Shown piece after piece: positions 51,828 to 60,367 of a DNA stretch of 64,000 nucleotides. The notes beneath the pieces were generated by a model. The model had not been told where the DNA came from. It saw nothing but the letters and a program-made list of their open reading frames with translations, and did no database searches. Position 1 is the first letter of the stretch, and every line of letters begins with the position of its first letter. Source of the stretch: Paenibacillus lycopersici (GTDB lineage Bacteria; Bacillota; Bacilli; Paenibacillales; Paenibacillaceae); contig NZ_CP048209.1 of assembly GCF_010119935.1 (NCBI RefSeq), positions 5,559,501-5,623,500 of the forward strand, written 5' to 3'. A program made the position numbers and the translations under genes.

Positions 51828-53006
51828 TTAGAGATGCCTGCCTTCTGCTGTCCGTTCATCTTGGTAGTTGCGACGGGGTATTCGGCCGCCCATCAGGTAA
51901 CGACCAAGGCGTATGGATGGCAGCTCGACATAGCGGTAAGACAGTGCGGCGAGTGCCAGGCTGATGCCAACGGTACCGACGAGCAGCCAATAAGGCGATA
52001 GATAGTATTTCTCCACTTCGTCCGGGTATAGGATGGATGATGGATTCGTGAACAAATTCATCAAGGCAAGCAGTACGACAAGATGGACGAGATAGAAGCT
52101 GTACGAGACACGTCCGACAAACGCCATCGGCCGCCAATGGAGCATGGCTTTAAACCGTATCGACGCTAACGCCGCGATGATAAAGCAGCCCGAAGATACC
52201 GTCGTAAACCAGTCCGACACCAGGTTTCCGAGAAGCCCCCAGTGATCCCAGCCCAGATTGTTTCCCCATGTATACACGATGAAAGCAACGACACCGAGCA
52301 CAAGTCGCGTGGCGATCCGGAGGCCGTTGAAAGCATTCACCAGACGATGGCGGTGCTTCGCCATCAACGCGCCGACGACGAACATGAGCACGTAATGCGC
52401 GGTATCGTAATAATTCGTGAAGAAGTCGATGTGATCCTCATACTGCACATGCAGCAGAATCCCGCAGACGGATAGAACGAAACCGATCAAGGCGCTCCAC
52501 ATCCAGTTCGCCCTCATCACGAACCAGATGATGAACGGAAATATAAGCGCTATGCGCATCTCCATGACAAGCGACCAGATGACCGGATTGAAATACTGCT
52601 GATGAAATTGATCGATCATGACGATGTGCTGCACGATCGGAATCCAGCCGATCGGCCTGGACCACAAATCGTTGATCGGCACGCGATAGAATAGCAGACG
52701 CAGGACGAGCCCGAATGCGAGAGAGACGATATAAGGCGGGTACAGCCGGATCAGACGCCGAAGCATGAAGCTGCCGTAACCGCGTGATTTCCCTTCGGCG
52801 AACGGCAAAGCCAATACGAATCCACTGAGGAGAAAGAAGAAAATCACGGCCTGATGGCCGGCCAGCAAGAACTGAAGCGGCGTATGATACAGCCATGGCA
52901 ATGCGGCCATGATTCCAAGAAGCGAGGCGGAATGATAGAGCACCACGCTCATGGAAGCGATTCCACGAAGAGAGTCAAGTTCACCCAGCCGCCCTTGTTC
53001 AGCCAT
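51828..53006 (-). CDS. Membrane acyltransferase, OafA/YrhL family
   Basis: 392 residues with about ten membrane helices. The N-terminal ELDSLRGIASMSVVLYHS carries the family Arg and His; FFFLLSGFVLALPF follows. Transfers acyl groups (mostly acetyl) to sugars or wall and exopolysaccharides on the outer face. GGAGG lies 8 nt upstream. No linked polysaccharide genes. Confidence 0.9.
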   Translation of the reverse strand: MAEQGRLGELDSLRGIASMSVVLYHSASLLGIMAALPWLYHTPLQFLLAGHQAVIFFFLLSGFVLALPFAEGKSRGYGSFMLRRLIRLYPPYIVSLAFGLVLRLLFYRVPINDLWSRPIGWIPIVQHIVMIDQFHQQYFNPVIWSLVMEMRIALIFPFIIWFVMRANWMWSALIGFVLSVCGILLHVQYEDHIDFFTNYYDTAHYVLMFVVGALMAKHRHRLVNAFNGLRIATRLVLGVVAFIVYTWGNNLGWDHWGLLGNLVSDWFTTVSSGCFIIAALASIRFKAMLHWRPMAFVGRVSYSFYLVHLVVLLALMNLFTNPSSILYPDEVEKYYLSPYWLLVGTVGISLALAALSYRYVELPSIRLGRYLMGGRIPRRNYQDERTAEGRHL

Positions 53007-53032
53007 CCAATGTCCTCCTACTCGTTATATAG

Positions 53033-53209
53033 TCAGTATGTTCTTCTTAAGAATTTTTTAGCTGAACTGCAAATTTTTATTATTATTCTAGACAAACCTT
53101 GATAGCAATCACTCAGATATTTGTTAGCCAGAAACCCGATCAACGTAAAGAATAATGAAATGGCTATGATCCATATAAATAATTTCAACCCTGTTGCTAT
53201 CGATTCCAT
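53033..53209 (-). CDS. Small membrane protein, 58 residues
   Basis: An ATG at 53209 opens a 58-codon frame ending at TGA 53033-53035: MESIATGLKLFIWIIAISLF then FTLIGFLANKYL, one membrane helix (about 8-28), and a basic C-terminus (KKFLRRTY). A TATAAT box lies upstream (minus strand, about 53231-53240), and a GAGGAG, rather distant, before the ATG. Base composition is much more AT-rich than neighbours. Could be a type I toxin-like peptide or a small membrane factor; not recognised. The rest of the 400-bp gap 53007-53405 shows no other gene. Confidence 0.45.
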   Translation of the reverse strand: MESIATGLKLFIWIIAISLFFTLIGFLANKYLSDCYQGLSRIIIKICSSAKKFLRRTY

Positions 53210-53405
53210 TTCGATCTCGCGTCTCCTCTACCATTATTATACAGGTCGGCATCCCCACCCCTTTTTTCCATTGATTGCTGACCAAACAGTAATTCGCTAT
53301 AAAACGACGTTTTCCTTTTTATGTAACTATCTGTTAGTCCGATGAAAACGGCAACCGATTTACTGCTCGGCTGCCGCGGTATCCTTATTCCACTATCATT
53401 CCCCG

Positions 53406-53885
53406 CTACTTCAACAACCGCCCCCATATCATCTTTCCATCACTGTACGTCCCTGTCCATATGTTACCTGAATTCGGATTTTGTTGATAATGCTCCCACA
53501 TTAGGCTTAAACTCAAAGACATTTGTAAATTGGATATTTTAGAAGCTTGTACCCAATGCAAATCCCCTTCATCACAATTGATCACATTTCTAGTGCTCGA
53601 GTCACCAAAGAAAATATAATGTTGATTTAACTCATCCTCTTTTTGTCGAAGTAAAATGTACCGCAAATGCAGACTTTTGATTTCATTTTGCAAAATCCCC
53701 GTCTCTTCCGCTATTTCACGCAAACAAGAGCTTTCGGGCGAGCCATGCTCGTGGGGTTCCACATGACCTCCGACACATGACCATAGCCCAGGGGCAATCT
53801 TTTTGCTATTCGATCGTTTCATCATTAACACATCATCATGATTAAGAAGAAATGCCCCTGTCATTGTCCGAACACTTATCATCAT
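53406..53885 (-). CDS. Nudix hydrolase
   Basis: About 159 residues. Nudix box GGHVEPHEHGSPESS then CLREIAEETGIL: the catalytic REIAEETG helix is intact, but the loop before it is two residues longer than the usual GX5EX7REUXEEXGU. Cleaves a nucleoside diphosphate linked to another moiety; substrate unknown. CGGAGG lies 5 nt before ATG 53885, so the longer frame to 53924 is not used. Gene and surroundings are AT-richer than the rest of the window, hinting at transfer. Confidence 0.85.
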   Translation of the reverse strand: MMISVRTMTGAFLLNHDDVLMMKRSNSKKIAPGLWSCVGGHVEPHEHGSPESSCLREIAEETGILQNEIKSLHLRYILLRQKEDELNQHYIFFGDSSTRNVINCDEGDLHWVQASKISNLQMSLSLSLMWEHYQQNPNSGNIWTGTYSDGKMIWGRLLK

Positions 53886-53977
53886 ATCATCCTCCGAATA
53901 CGGGGTTGTTGTCGTCTCCCTCATTGTTCCCGACAGCGGAGGGGGTTATAAAGCTAAGCCGGCCCAACTTACCGCCT

Positions 53978-54973
53978 TCACTTCACACTTGTCAGGGCAG
54001 GCTCCAGCTTAAGAAACAACTGACGCGTATTCACCTTTTCATAATTCCAGAACATGATGACCCGTATATCCGAAGCAGGATAGTACCTGATTTCAGATCG
54101 AAATCCAGGTGTCCCTCCGATAATCAGTTGAACATCCGACCCCAGAAACCAGCCGAGACCATAGTGCAGCTTCGGATCAAACGTCGTGATGTAGTAGGGC
54201 GTGAACATCTGGCGCAATGATGCCTGCAAAAGCAGTTTGCCATGGAACAGTGCATCGCACCACTTGTCCAAATCGCGGGTCGTGGAATACAATTCGCCTG
54301 GCGCATCTACGATTTCGCTCAATCGGTCATTATCGGCATTGATCAGCTTGCCGTTCTCCGTCGTGTGCCCATATGCGCGCCCGGGATTTACCTTCCTGGG
54401 GTAATCGACGCCTGTTGCCCGCATCCCTAATGGAGAGAAGAAGAATGCATGAAACACTTCCTCGAATGATTTCCCTGTTACGGTTTCCAAAATATATCCC
54501 ATCATAATAAATCCCGTACTGCTATAGCTCCATCGTTCGCCAGGTTGAAAATCTTGCGGCAGCTGAACCAGGTAATCGATAAAATCTCTTTTCTCAACCA
54601 CTAATCGACTCATCTCGAAGCGCAAAGCCGAGACCGCATAGATATCATGCAGACCGGACGAATGATTCAACAAATGACGGATTCGAATATCCGGATGGAG
54701 AACCTTGAAACGTTCGTAATAGGTTCCAGGATGCTCATCCAGATCAAGAAGCCCTTGCTCGACCAGCATAAGGGCTGCGGAGGCAATGAACATTTTCGTA
54801 ACAGAGGCAATATGGAATTTGGTATCCACCGTATTGGGAACGTTTTGCTGAATACTCGCATGCCCGAAAGAGCGATGAATGACTTCCTTACCTTCTTGTG
54901 TAATCAGGATATTGCCGCACAAGAAGTTCTCTTGTTCATAATCCGTCAGAATCCGCTCCAATTGTTCGCTCAT
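53978..54973 (-). CDS. Serine hydrolase, beta-lactamase (class C/PBP4*) family
   Basis: 331 residues. Catalytic SxxK as Ser57-Val-Thr-Lys60 (HIASVTKMF), Tyr150-Ser-Ser in place of YxN, and a C-terminal IIGGTPGFRS near the usual HxG site. No signal peptide is evident, suggesting a cytoplasmic esterase or peptidase rather than a true beta-lactamase. Start at 54973 chosen for AAAGG and family length; frame to 55039 is unsupported. Confidence 0.85.
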   Translation of the reverse strand: MSEQLERILTDYEQENFLCGNILITQEGKEVIHRSFGHASIQQNVPNTVDTKFHIASVTKMFIASAALMLVEQGLLDLDEHPGTYYERFKVLHPDIRIRHLLNHSSGLHDIYAVSALRFEMSRLVVEKRDFIDYLVQLPQDFQPGERWSYSSTGFIMMGYILETVTGKSFEEVFHAFFFSPLGMRATGVDYPRKVNPGRAYGHTTENGKLINADNDRLSEIVDAPGELYSTTRDLDKWCDALFHGKLLLQASLRQMFTPYYITTFDPKLHYGLGWFLGSDVQLIIGGTPGFRSEIRYYPASDIRVIMFWNYEKVNTRQLFLKLEPALTSVK

Positions 54974-55078
54974 CCTTTCAACTCTGCTCCTTCCGGCAGC
55001 GGGGAATCTGTATGATTTTACCAAATGCTTATTTCGCAAGCAATAGGGAACTTAATAGGTTGCGCAAACTGCGTTCGA

Positions 55079-55111
55079 ATAAAAAACCTTCCAGCATGCG
55101 CTTGGAAGGTT
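55079..55111 (-). terminator. Intrinsic terminator after the sulfatase gene
   Basis: AACCTTCCA/TGGAAGGTT hairpin (55085-55093, 55103-55111) followed on the minus strand by TTTTTTATT, 80 nt past the sulfatase stop. Confidence 0.85.
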
Positions 55112-55192
55112 CTCTAGTGCACCTATTGATCGGTATACCGCGGTGCGAATCTATTCATTCATCCATTCATTCAGCGACGACTCTCCTGCCTG

Positions 55193-56608
55193 CTAGAAAG
55201 ACGATGGACGCTCAACGGTTGAACGTTCATTGACCTCCGGAATTTTGGCCTCGATCCGCTCGCGCCACTCGCATAGCTTCCTATGCAGCTGCTCGGTCCG
55301 TTCAGGCTGCTGCTCCGCGATATTGAACGCTTCCGAGAGATCCTCTCTCAAGTTGTACAGCTCCAGACGACCGTCCTCGAAAAATTCGATGAGCTTGTAA
55401 TCCCCCTCCCTCACCGAAGAGCCCGGCGTTCCTCCCTGATTGCCGTAATGCGGGTAGTGCCAGAACAACGCATCGCGGCCCGGGCTATCCTCCCCCTTCA
55501 GCAAAGGCACGAAGCTGATGCCATCCTCATGCTGTTCCGGCAGAAGGTTCACTCGCGCGATTTCCAGCAAGGTTGGATAGAAATCGGGACTCGTTACCGG
55601 AATCTCGCAGACGCTGCCCGGTTCGACAACGCCGGGCCAACGGACGATAAGGGGCTCCCGCACGCCGCCCTCGTACATCCAGCCCTTGCCTTCCTGAAGC
55701 GGACTGTTGCAGGTCGGCGAACCTTCCGCCGTTGCCAGGCCGCCGTTGTCGGACGTGAACACGATCACGGTGTCGTCCAGCCGGTTCGTCTCTCTCAAGG
55801 CGTCTATCAATCGCCCGATATTCCAATCGAGATTATAAATCATCGCCGCGTACGCAGGATCGGACTGCAGGATGCGTCTTTGCACGCGCAGATGTTTCTT
55901 ATGTTCGCACGGAAAGGGCTCTCCCTCGGCAAAGGCTTCCAGCCGGTCCAGTCCAAGGGCTTGGGCCTTGGCCGCAAAACGCTCGACAAGCGCCTCGCTG
56001 ACCTCGATCGGAATGTGTACGGCATAATGCCACAAATTCAAGAAGAACGGCTCGTCCGCGTCATGCTGCCGGATCAGCCGGATCGCCTCGTCCGTCAGCC
56101 TGTCGGTCAAGTATTCTCCGTCCGGCCCTTCCTCGAGCGTCTCGATGCCATACGGGCTAAAAAAGCCATGCATCGGCATCCCCCAGCTGCAGCCGCCGAT
56201 ATTGACGTCGAAACCGTGTCTGTCCGGATAATGATCTCGGCCGCCAAGGTGCCATTTGCCCACATGCCACGTCTTGTAGCCATGTTCCTGCAATGCAGAC
56301 GCCACGCTCTTCTCCTGAAGCGGCAGGTGGCGGATGTACGGCGCATCGATCAGCCTGCCCTCTGTCTGGCCGCCGATATAGTTGGTTACCCCGACGTTCG
56401 CCGGATATTTACCGCTCATGAGGCTGGCCCGGGTCGGCGAGCAGACCGGAGCGGCGGCATAAGCATCCGTAAACCGCATCCCCTCCGCGGCAAGCCGGTC
56501 CAGATGAGGGGTTTCGTAAAAGGTGCTGCCATAGCAGCCCAAGTCCTTCCAGCCTAAATCGTCGATTAATATGAACAGTACATTCGGTTTCTTCTTCGCA
56601 TGACTCAC
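55193..56608 (-). CDS. Type I sulfatase (Cys-type)
   Basis: About 471 residues, alkaline phosphatase fold. The sulfatase signature VCSPTRASLMSGK carries the Cys that must be converted to formylglycine, with Arg four residues on; metal ligands in LIDDLGWKD near the start and TSDNGG later; WHVGKWHLGG is typical. No signal peptide, so probably cytoplasmic. Best start is GTG 56608, 9 nt after AAGGAGGAG; the longer GTG start at 56617 abuts the site. Last gene after lplB-lplC-binding protein-tauD; together they suggest import and desulfation of a sulfated compound. Activation needs the FGE at 26495-27496. Confidence 0.9.
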   Translation of the reverse strand: MSHAKKKPNVLFILIDDLGWKDLGCYGSTFYETPHLDRLAAEGMRFTDAYAAAPVCSPTRASLMSGKYPANVGVTNYIGGQTEGRLIDAPYIRHLPLQEKSVASALQEHGYKTWHVGKWHLGGRDHYPDRHGFDVNIGGCSWGMPMHGFFSPYGIETLEEGPDGEYLTDRLTDEAIRLIRQHDADEPFFLNLWHYAVHIPIEVSEALVERFAAKAQALGLDRLEAFAEGEPFPCEHKKHLRVQRRILQSDPAYAAMIYNLDWNIGRLIDALRETNRLDDTVIVFTSDNGGLATAEGSPTCNSPLQEGKGWMYEGGVREPLIVRWPGVVEPGSVCEIPVTSPDFYPTLLEIARVNLLPEQHEDGISFVPLLKGEDSPGRDALFWHYPHYGNQGGTPGSSVREGDYKLIEFFEDGRLELYNLREDLSEAFNIAEQQPERTEQLHRKLCEWRERIEAKIPEVNERSTVERPSSF

Positions 56609-56640
56609 CTGTTCCACCTCCTCCTTCGATCCATCATCGT

Positions 56641-56667
56641 GAAGAAAGCCCGCGTACGCCGCGGGCT
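56641..56667 (-). terminator. Terminator between the dioxygenase and sulfatase genes
   Basis: AGCCCGCG/CGCGGGCT hairpin (56647-56654, 56660-56667) followed by TTCTTC on the minus strand, directly after the dioxygenase stop. Weak U-tract suggests partial termination within the operon. Confidence 0.6.
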
Positions 56668-56677
56668 CCTCCCTTTC

Positions 56678-57604
56678 TTAATAAGGCCGTTCACCCACGA
56701 TAGCCACTCGCTCCGCAACGCGGCGGTTCGGATAATAGTCCGAATTCGCGTAATGCTGCGTGGCGCGATTATCCCAGAAGGCGATGGAGTTCGCTTCCCA
56801 GCGGAAGCGGACCTGGAACTCGGGCAGCTGCGAATGGCGGAACAGATACGAGAGCAGCGTTTCGCTTTCCTCTTGCTCCAGACCGACGATCCGGATAGTA
56901 AAGTTCGGGTTGACGTACAGCGTTTTTCGCCCGGTTTCCGGGTGGGTGCGCACGACCGGATGCTCGGCCGCCGGAAACTCCTCCTGGCGAATCCGTAATT
57001 CCTCGGGCGAAAGCCGCACGCCGAAAACATGGGTAAAATCGTGAATCGCCGTCAGTCCGTCGATTCTCTCCCTGATCTCCTCGGGCAGGTTGTCGTAAGC
57101 CGCCGCCTGATCCGACCATAATGTATCCCCGCCTAGAAGCGGCGCCTCCGTAACGCGCAGGATCGCTCCGAGCGCAGGCGTCAACCGCCAGCTGACGTCC
57201 GAGTGCCAGTTGTTCTCGTATCCGGCTTTCTTATCGTCCTTGGCGAAACGAACGACTTCATCCGATGCTCCTTGAGGCAGGAAAGGATGGGTCTCCAGCT
57301 CTCCCCAGAGTCGGGCGAACGCCTGCTGCTGCTCGCTCGTAATGTCCTGATCGCGGAAGAAAATCACCTTCCACTCAAGCAGCGCGCGGTTCAACTCCAG
57401 CTGAAGCTCCGGCGTTACGGGATTGCGCAGGTCGACGCCTTCGATTTCCGCGCCGATCAGAGGGCCGTAAGGCTTAACGCGGAACAGCGTGTACGGCTGT
57501 TCGCCCGCTTCTTCAGGCAGACGGCGGATAATGCGAGGACCGCCTTTAATGCCGCGGTCGGGAATTTGACGGGGACGTTCTTCGGATGCAATCGTATTAG
57601 CCAT
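56678..57604 (-). CDS. TauD/TfdA-family Fe(II)/2-oxoglutarate dioxygenase
   Basis: 308 residues. Iron ligands His134 and Asp136 in NWHSDVSW and His284 in TQHYANSD; 2-oxoglutarate-binding Arg near residue 295 (NRRVAERV). Relatives oxidise taurine, alkyl sulfates or related compounds, releasing sulfite or sulfate. In the same operon as a sulfatase and a binding-protein importer, so it may release sulfur from an organosulfonate or sulfate ester. GAGGAG lies upstream of ATG 57604. Substrate not determinable. Confidence 0.88.
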   Translation of the reverse strand: MANTIASEERPRQIPDRGIKGGPRIIRRLPEEAGEQPYTLFRVKPYGPLIGAEIEGVDLRNPVTPELQLELNRALLEWKVIFFRDQDITSEQQQAFARLWGELETHPFLPQGASDEVVRFAKDDKKAGYENNWHSDVSWRLTPALGAILRVTEAPLLGGDTLWSDQAAAYDNLPEEIRERIDGLTAIHDFTHVFGVRLSPEELRIRQEEFPAAEHPVVRTHPETGRKTLYVNPNFTIRIVGLEQEESETLLSYLFRHSQLPEFQVRFRWEANSIAFWDNRATQHYANSDYYPNRRVAERVAIVGERPY

Positions 57605-57640
57605 TAGGCATTCTCCTCGCTAATCAATATTGAATAGATG

Positions 57641-59218
57641 TTACTTGCTCGCGTTTTGTTTCTGGTACTCTTCGTTGACCGACTTCAATATTTCATCGCC
57701 GCCTGCTTTTCGCCACTTTTTGCCAAGCTCCTCGATGCCCTTGTCGACGTCAATCTTGCCGCTGATCAGATCCACGAAATATTGGTTATACACTTCATTG
57801 ACGTTTTTGCCCTGTTCGATCTCTACATCGGTCCTACGGGTAATGAGACTCGGCACGAAGTATTGGGAAGCGACTTTAACTGAATCCCTGGCGCGATCTA
57901 TATTGGGCTCCGTTTGCGGCAAATAGTTCTCGTCGATCGGCCAAGACACGTTCCCCCATGCAAGCGGATGAGCCCAACCGTTATCCGCAAATCCGTCTTT
58001 CGCGCGCTCAGCCTCGTTGTAAGTAATTTTATCTCCCTGTTTCGTGTAGTGAATGCCTTCGATGCCGAGCTCCAGCAGGTCGCGGCCTTCCTTGGACAGC
58101 ATGAATTCGATGAACTCCGCCGCTTTTTCGGGATTTTTCGCCTTATTGGTGACTGCCGTAAACAACGCCGTTTTCGGAACGGTAGCCATCCCTTGCTTGC
58201 CGTCCGGTCCAGCTGGCGGCGGCGCATATCCGAGCACGCCATCCGGATTGACCTGCTGCAGACTGCCTTCAATACGGCTGACGTGGCGGAATAATGGACC
58301 ATCCATGAAACCCGCTTTGCCTTGGAAAAACTTTTGCTCCTTCGCCGGACGGTCGTACACGACAAATTCAGGATCGATCAGCTTCTCGGCATACCATTTG
58401 CGCAGCTCCTCGATGCCTTTCTTAAAGGCCGGATGCTCGAAACGAGGGATAACCTCGCCTTTGTCATTGAGTTCATAATCCGAGTAAGGAAGACCGTAAG
58501 CATACAGTACAAAATCGAATCCTGTCAGGAGATCGCCGTCACCCGGCTTGTTCGTGACATAGCCGAAGGTGTCAGCCTTGCCGTTGCCGTCCGGATCCTT
58601 CTCCACGACGGCTTTCAGCGCAGCTTCGAATTCATCCAATGTTTTCGGATGCTGGAGACCCAGCTTATCCAGCCAATCTTGGCGGAATTGAACGGTGTAA
58701 TTCGACCGTTCTGCGCCGCTCACGAACGGGTAGCCGTAATAGTTGCCGTCTACCGCCGTCCACTGCAGACCGTTATCGAGCTTGGCTTTAATCGTAGGGA
58801 GCTTGTCGAAATAATCGTTGAGCGGAACCAGAATGCCATCCTTAATCCACTGAGAAACCGATGAGGAAGGATACTGCGTCGTCACGACGTCAGGAATATC
58901 GCCGCTTGCAATAGCCACGTTAATCTTGTCGTACGAAGATTCCGGCGCGATCTTGACCGTCAGCTTGATGTTCAGCCGCTTGTCGATCTCGGCGATAATG
59001 CGGTCATTGGGCACCAACGGCTTCGCGCCTACGTCTCCCGTGGTCAAATATACGATCTCCGTCGGTTTTTCGGAGCTTGTATCGGATGCGCTTGAACCAG
59101 ATGCGCTGCTGCTATCGGCTGCATTCTCTTTATTCGAGCAGCCTCCCGTTACGATCAAGGCTGCCGCCGCTGCGCCAATCACCCATTTTTGCAGCTTCTT
59201 CCCTTTCCTATGTTCCAT
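57641..59218 (-). CDS. Extracellular solute-binding lipoprotein, LplA type
   Basis: 525 residues. Lipobox VTGGC after a basic start, Ser-rich linker (about 30-50), then the large binding domain of the LplA/YtcQ kind (GDIPDVVTTQYPSSSV, GYPFVSGAER, MLSKEGRDLLELGIEG). Works with the LplB and LplC permeases encoded upstream. These systems carry complex saccharides or their fragments; the ATPase is shared and not encoded here. Sulfated sugar is a plausible ligand from the sulfatase downstream. Confidence 0.9.
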   Translation of the reverse strand: MEHRKGKKLQKWVIGAAAAALIVTGGCSNKENAADSSSASGSSASDTSSEKPTEIVYLTTGDVGAKPLVPNDRIIAEIDKRLNIKLTVKIAPESSYDKINVAIASGDIPDVVTTQYPSSSVSQWIKDGILVPLNDYFDKLPTIKAKLDNGLQWTAVDGNYYGYPFVSGAERSNYTVQFRQDWLDKLGLQHPKTLDEFEAALKAVVEKDPDGNGKADTFGYVTNKPGDGDLLTGFDFVLYAYGLPYSDYELNDKGEVIPRFEHPAFKKGIEELRKWYAEKLIDPEFVVYDRPAKEQKFFQGKAGFMDGPLFRHVSRIEGSLQQVNPDGVLGYAPPPAGPDGKQGMATVPKTALFTAVTNKAKNPEKAAEFIEFMLSKEGRDLLELGIEGIHYTKQGDKITYNEAERAKDGFADNGWAHPLAWGNVSWPIDENYLPQTEPNIDRARDSVKVASQYFVPSLITRRTDVEIEQGKNVNEVYNQYFVDLISGKIDVDKGIEELGKKWRKAGGDEILKSVNEEYQKQNASK

Positions 59219-59255
59219 GTTCTCTTCCTCCTGATTTTTATTTATAGTTAAGGAA

Positions 59256-60122
59256 TTACTCCTTGACCCCGCCGATCAATACCCCATTGTGAAAATACTT
59301 CTGGAAAAACGGATAAATAATCATGATCGGAATGGTAGCCGCCATCACCGTCGCCATCTTGATGGACGGTCCCAGAAGAAACAGACTGCCGCCGCCTCCC
59401 GAGTACGTGGACTCGTTCTCGAACAGCATGCTTCGCAAGAACAGCTGCAAGGGCCAATGCTCTTTGTCGCTGATGAAGAAAATCGCGTTGAAGAAATCGT
59501 TCCACCGGGTAACGGCATAAAAGAGCGTGATGGTGGAAATGGCCGGCATGGACAAAGGGATCGCGATTCTGTACAGGATGCCCACGTCATTGCAGCCGTC
59601 GATCCGTGCCGCTTCGACCAACCCTTCCGGCAATGCAAAGAAGAAGTTTCGCATAATGATCAGGTTATACGTATTGAGCGCGCTCGGGATGATCAGCGCC
59701 CATACCGAGTTCATCAGACCGAGGCTTTTCACAATGAGATACGTCGGGATAATCCCTCCGCTGAACATCATCGTGAATACGAAGAGAAACATAAACACGC
59801 GATTTCCCTTCAGTCCCGGTCTGGAAAGCACGTAGGCAGCCATGATCGTGAGCAGCATACTCAGCGCCGTGCCCACGACGGTGACGAACAGCGTCACGCC
59901 GTAGGAGCGCCAAAGCTCTTTCATCGAGAACAAGTAGTTATAGGCGCTGAAGGTGATCGCTTTGGGGAACAGATGGATGCTCGAACCTAGATACTCGTCA
60001 AGCGGAATGATCGAGACAACGAGCGTATCCCAGAATGGATAAACCGTAACGATAGCGACGACCGCCAGGAAGATGACATTGAACGAGTCGAACAGCTTCC
60101 CTGCCCTGCTAGTGTAGTGCAT
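59256..60122 (-). CDS. ABC transporter permease, LplC/YtcP type
   Basis: 288 residues, six helices, EAA loop VEAARIDGCNDVGILYRIAIP. Ends HNGVLIGGVKE, the usual tail of LplC proteins. Pairs with the LplB permease. Starts 245 bp after lplB, and this whole gap is filled by three 73-bp repeats (60136-60363). Confidence 0.92.
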   Translation of the reverse strand: MHYTSRAGKLFDSFNVIFLAVVAIVTVYPFWDTLVVSIIPLDEYLGSSIHLFPKAITFSAYNYLFSMKELWRSYGVTLFVTVVGTALSMLLTIMAAYVLSRPGLKGNRVFMFLFVFTMMFSGGIIPTYLIVKSLGLMNSVWALIIPSALNTYNLIIMRNFFFALPEGLVEAARIDGCNDVGILYRIAIPLSMPAISTITLFYAVTRWNDFFNAIFFISDKEHWPLQLFLRSMLFENESTYSGGGGSLFLLGPSIKMATVMAATIPIMIIYPFFQKYFHNGVLIGGVKE

Positions 60123-60135
60123 TGTCTCCCTCCTA

Positions 60136-60363
60136 AAGTTTTACGAGCGAAGCTCGCAGCCGGATTGTACCGGCAAGTATAGTAAAACTACTTCGGAAGC
60201 ATATGCTTAAGTTTTACGAGCGAAACCCGCAGCCGGATTGTACCGGCAAGTATAGTAAAACTACTTCGGAAGCATATGCTTAAGTTTTACGAGCGAAGCC
60301 CGCAGCCGTTTGTACCGGCAAGTATAGTAAAACTACTTCGGAAGCATATGCTTAAGTTTTACC
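60136..60363 (-). repeat. Three tandem 73-bp units between lplB and lplC
   Basis: Near-identical units at 60136-60208, 60209-60281 and 60282-60354, plus 9 bp of a fourth. Each carries AGTTTTAC/GTAAAACT, AAGCATATGCTT and, on the minus strand, GCCGG-TACAAT-CCGGC and (unit 1) CGAGC-TTC-GCTCG hairpins. Located within the transcribed operon. The last unit ends next to the lplB stop. Confidence 0.92.
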
Positions 60364-60367
60364 TGCT

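Noticed and set aside
60136..60363. CRISPR array
   Set aside because: Units are adjacent and near-identical over their full 73 bp with no variable spacers, and no cas genes are present. The 14-, 19- and 12-bp arrays likewise lack spacers.
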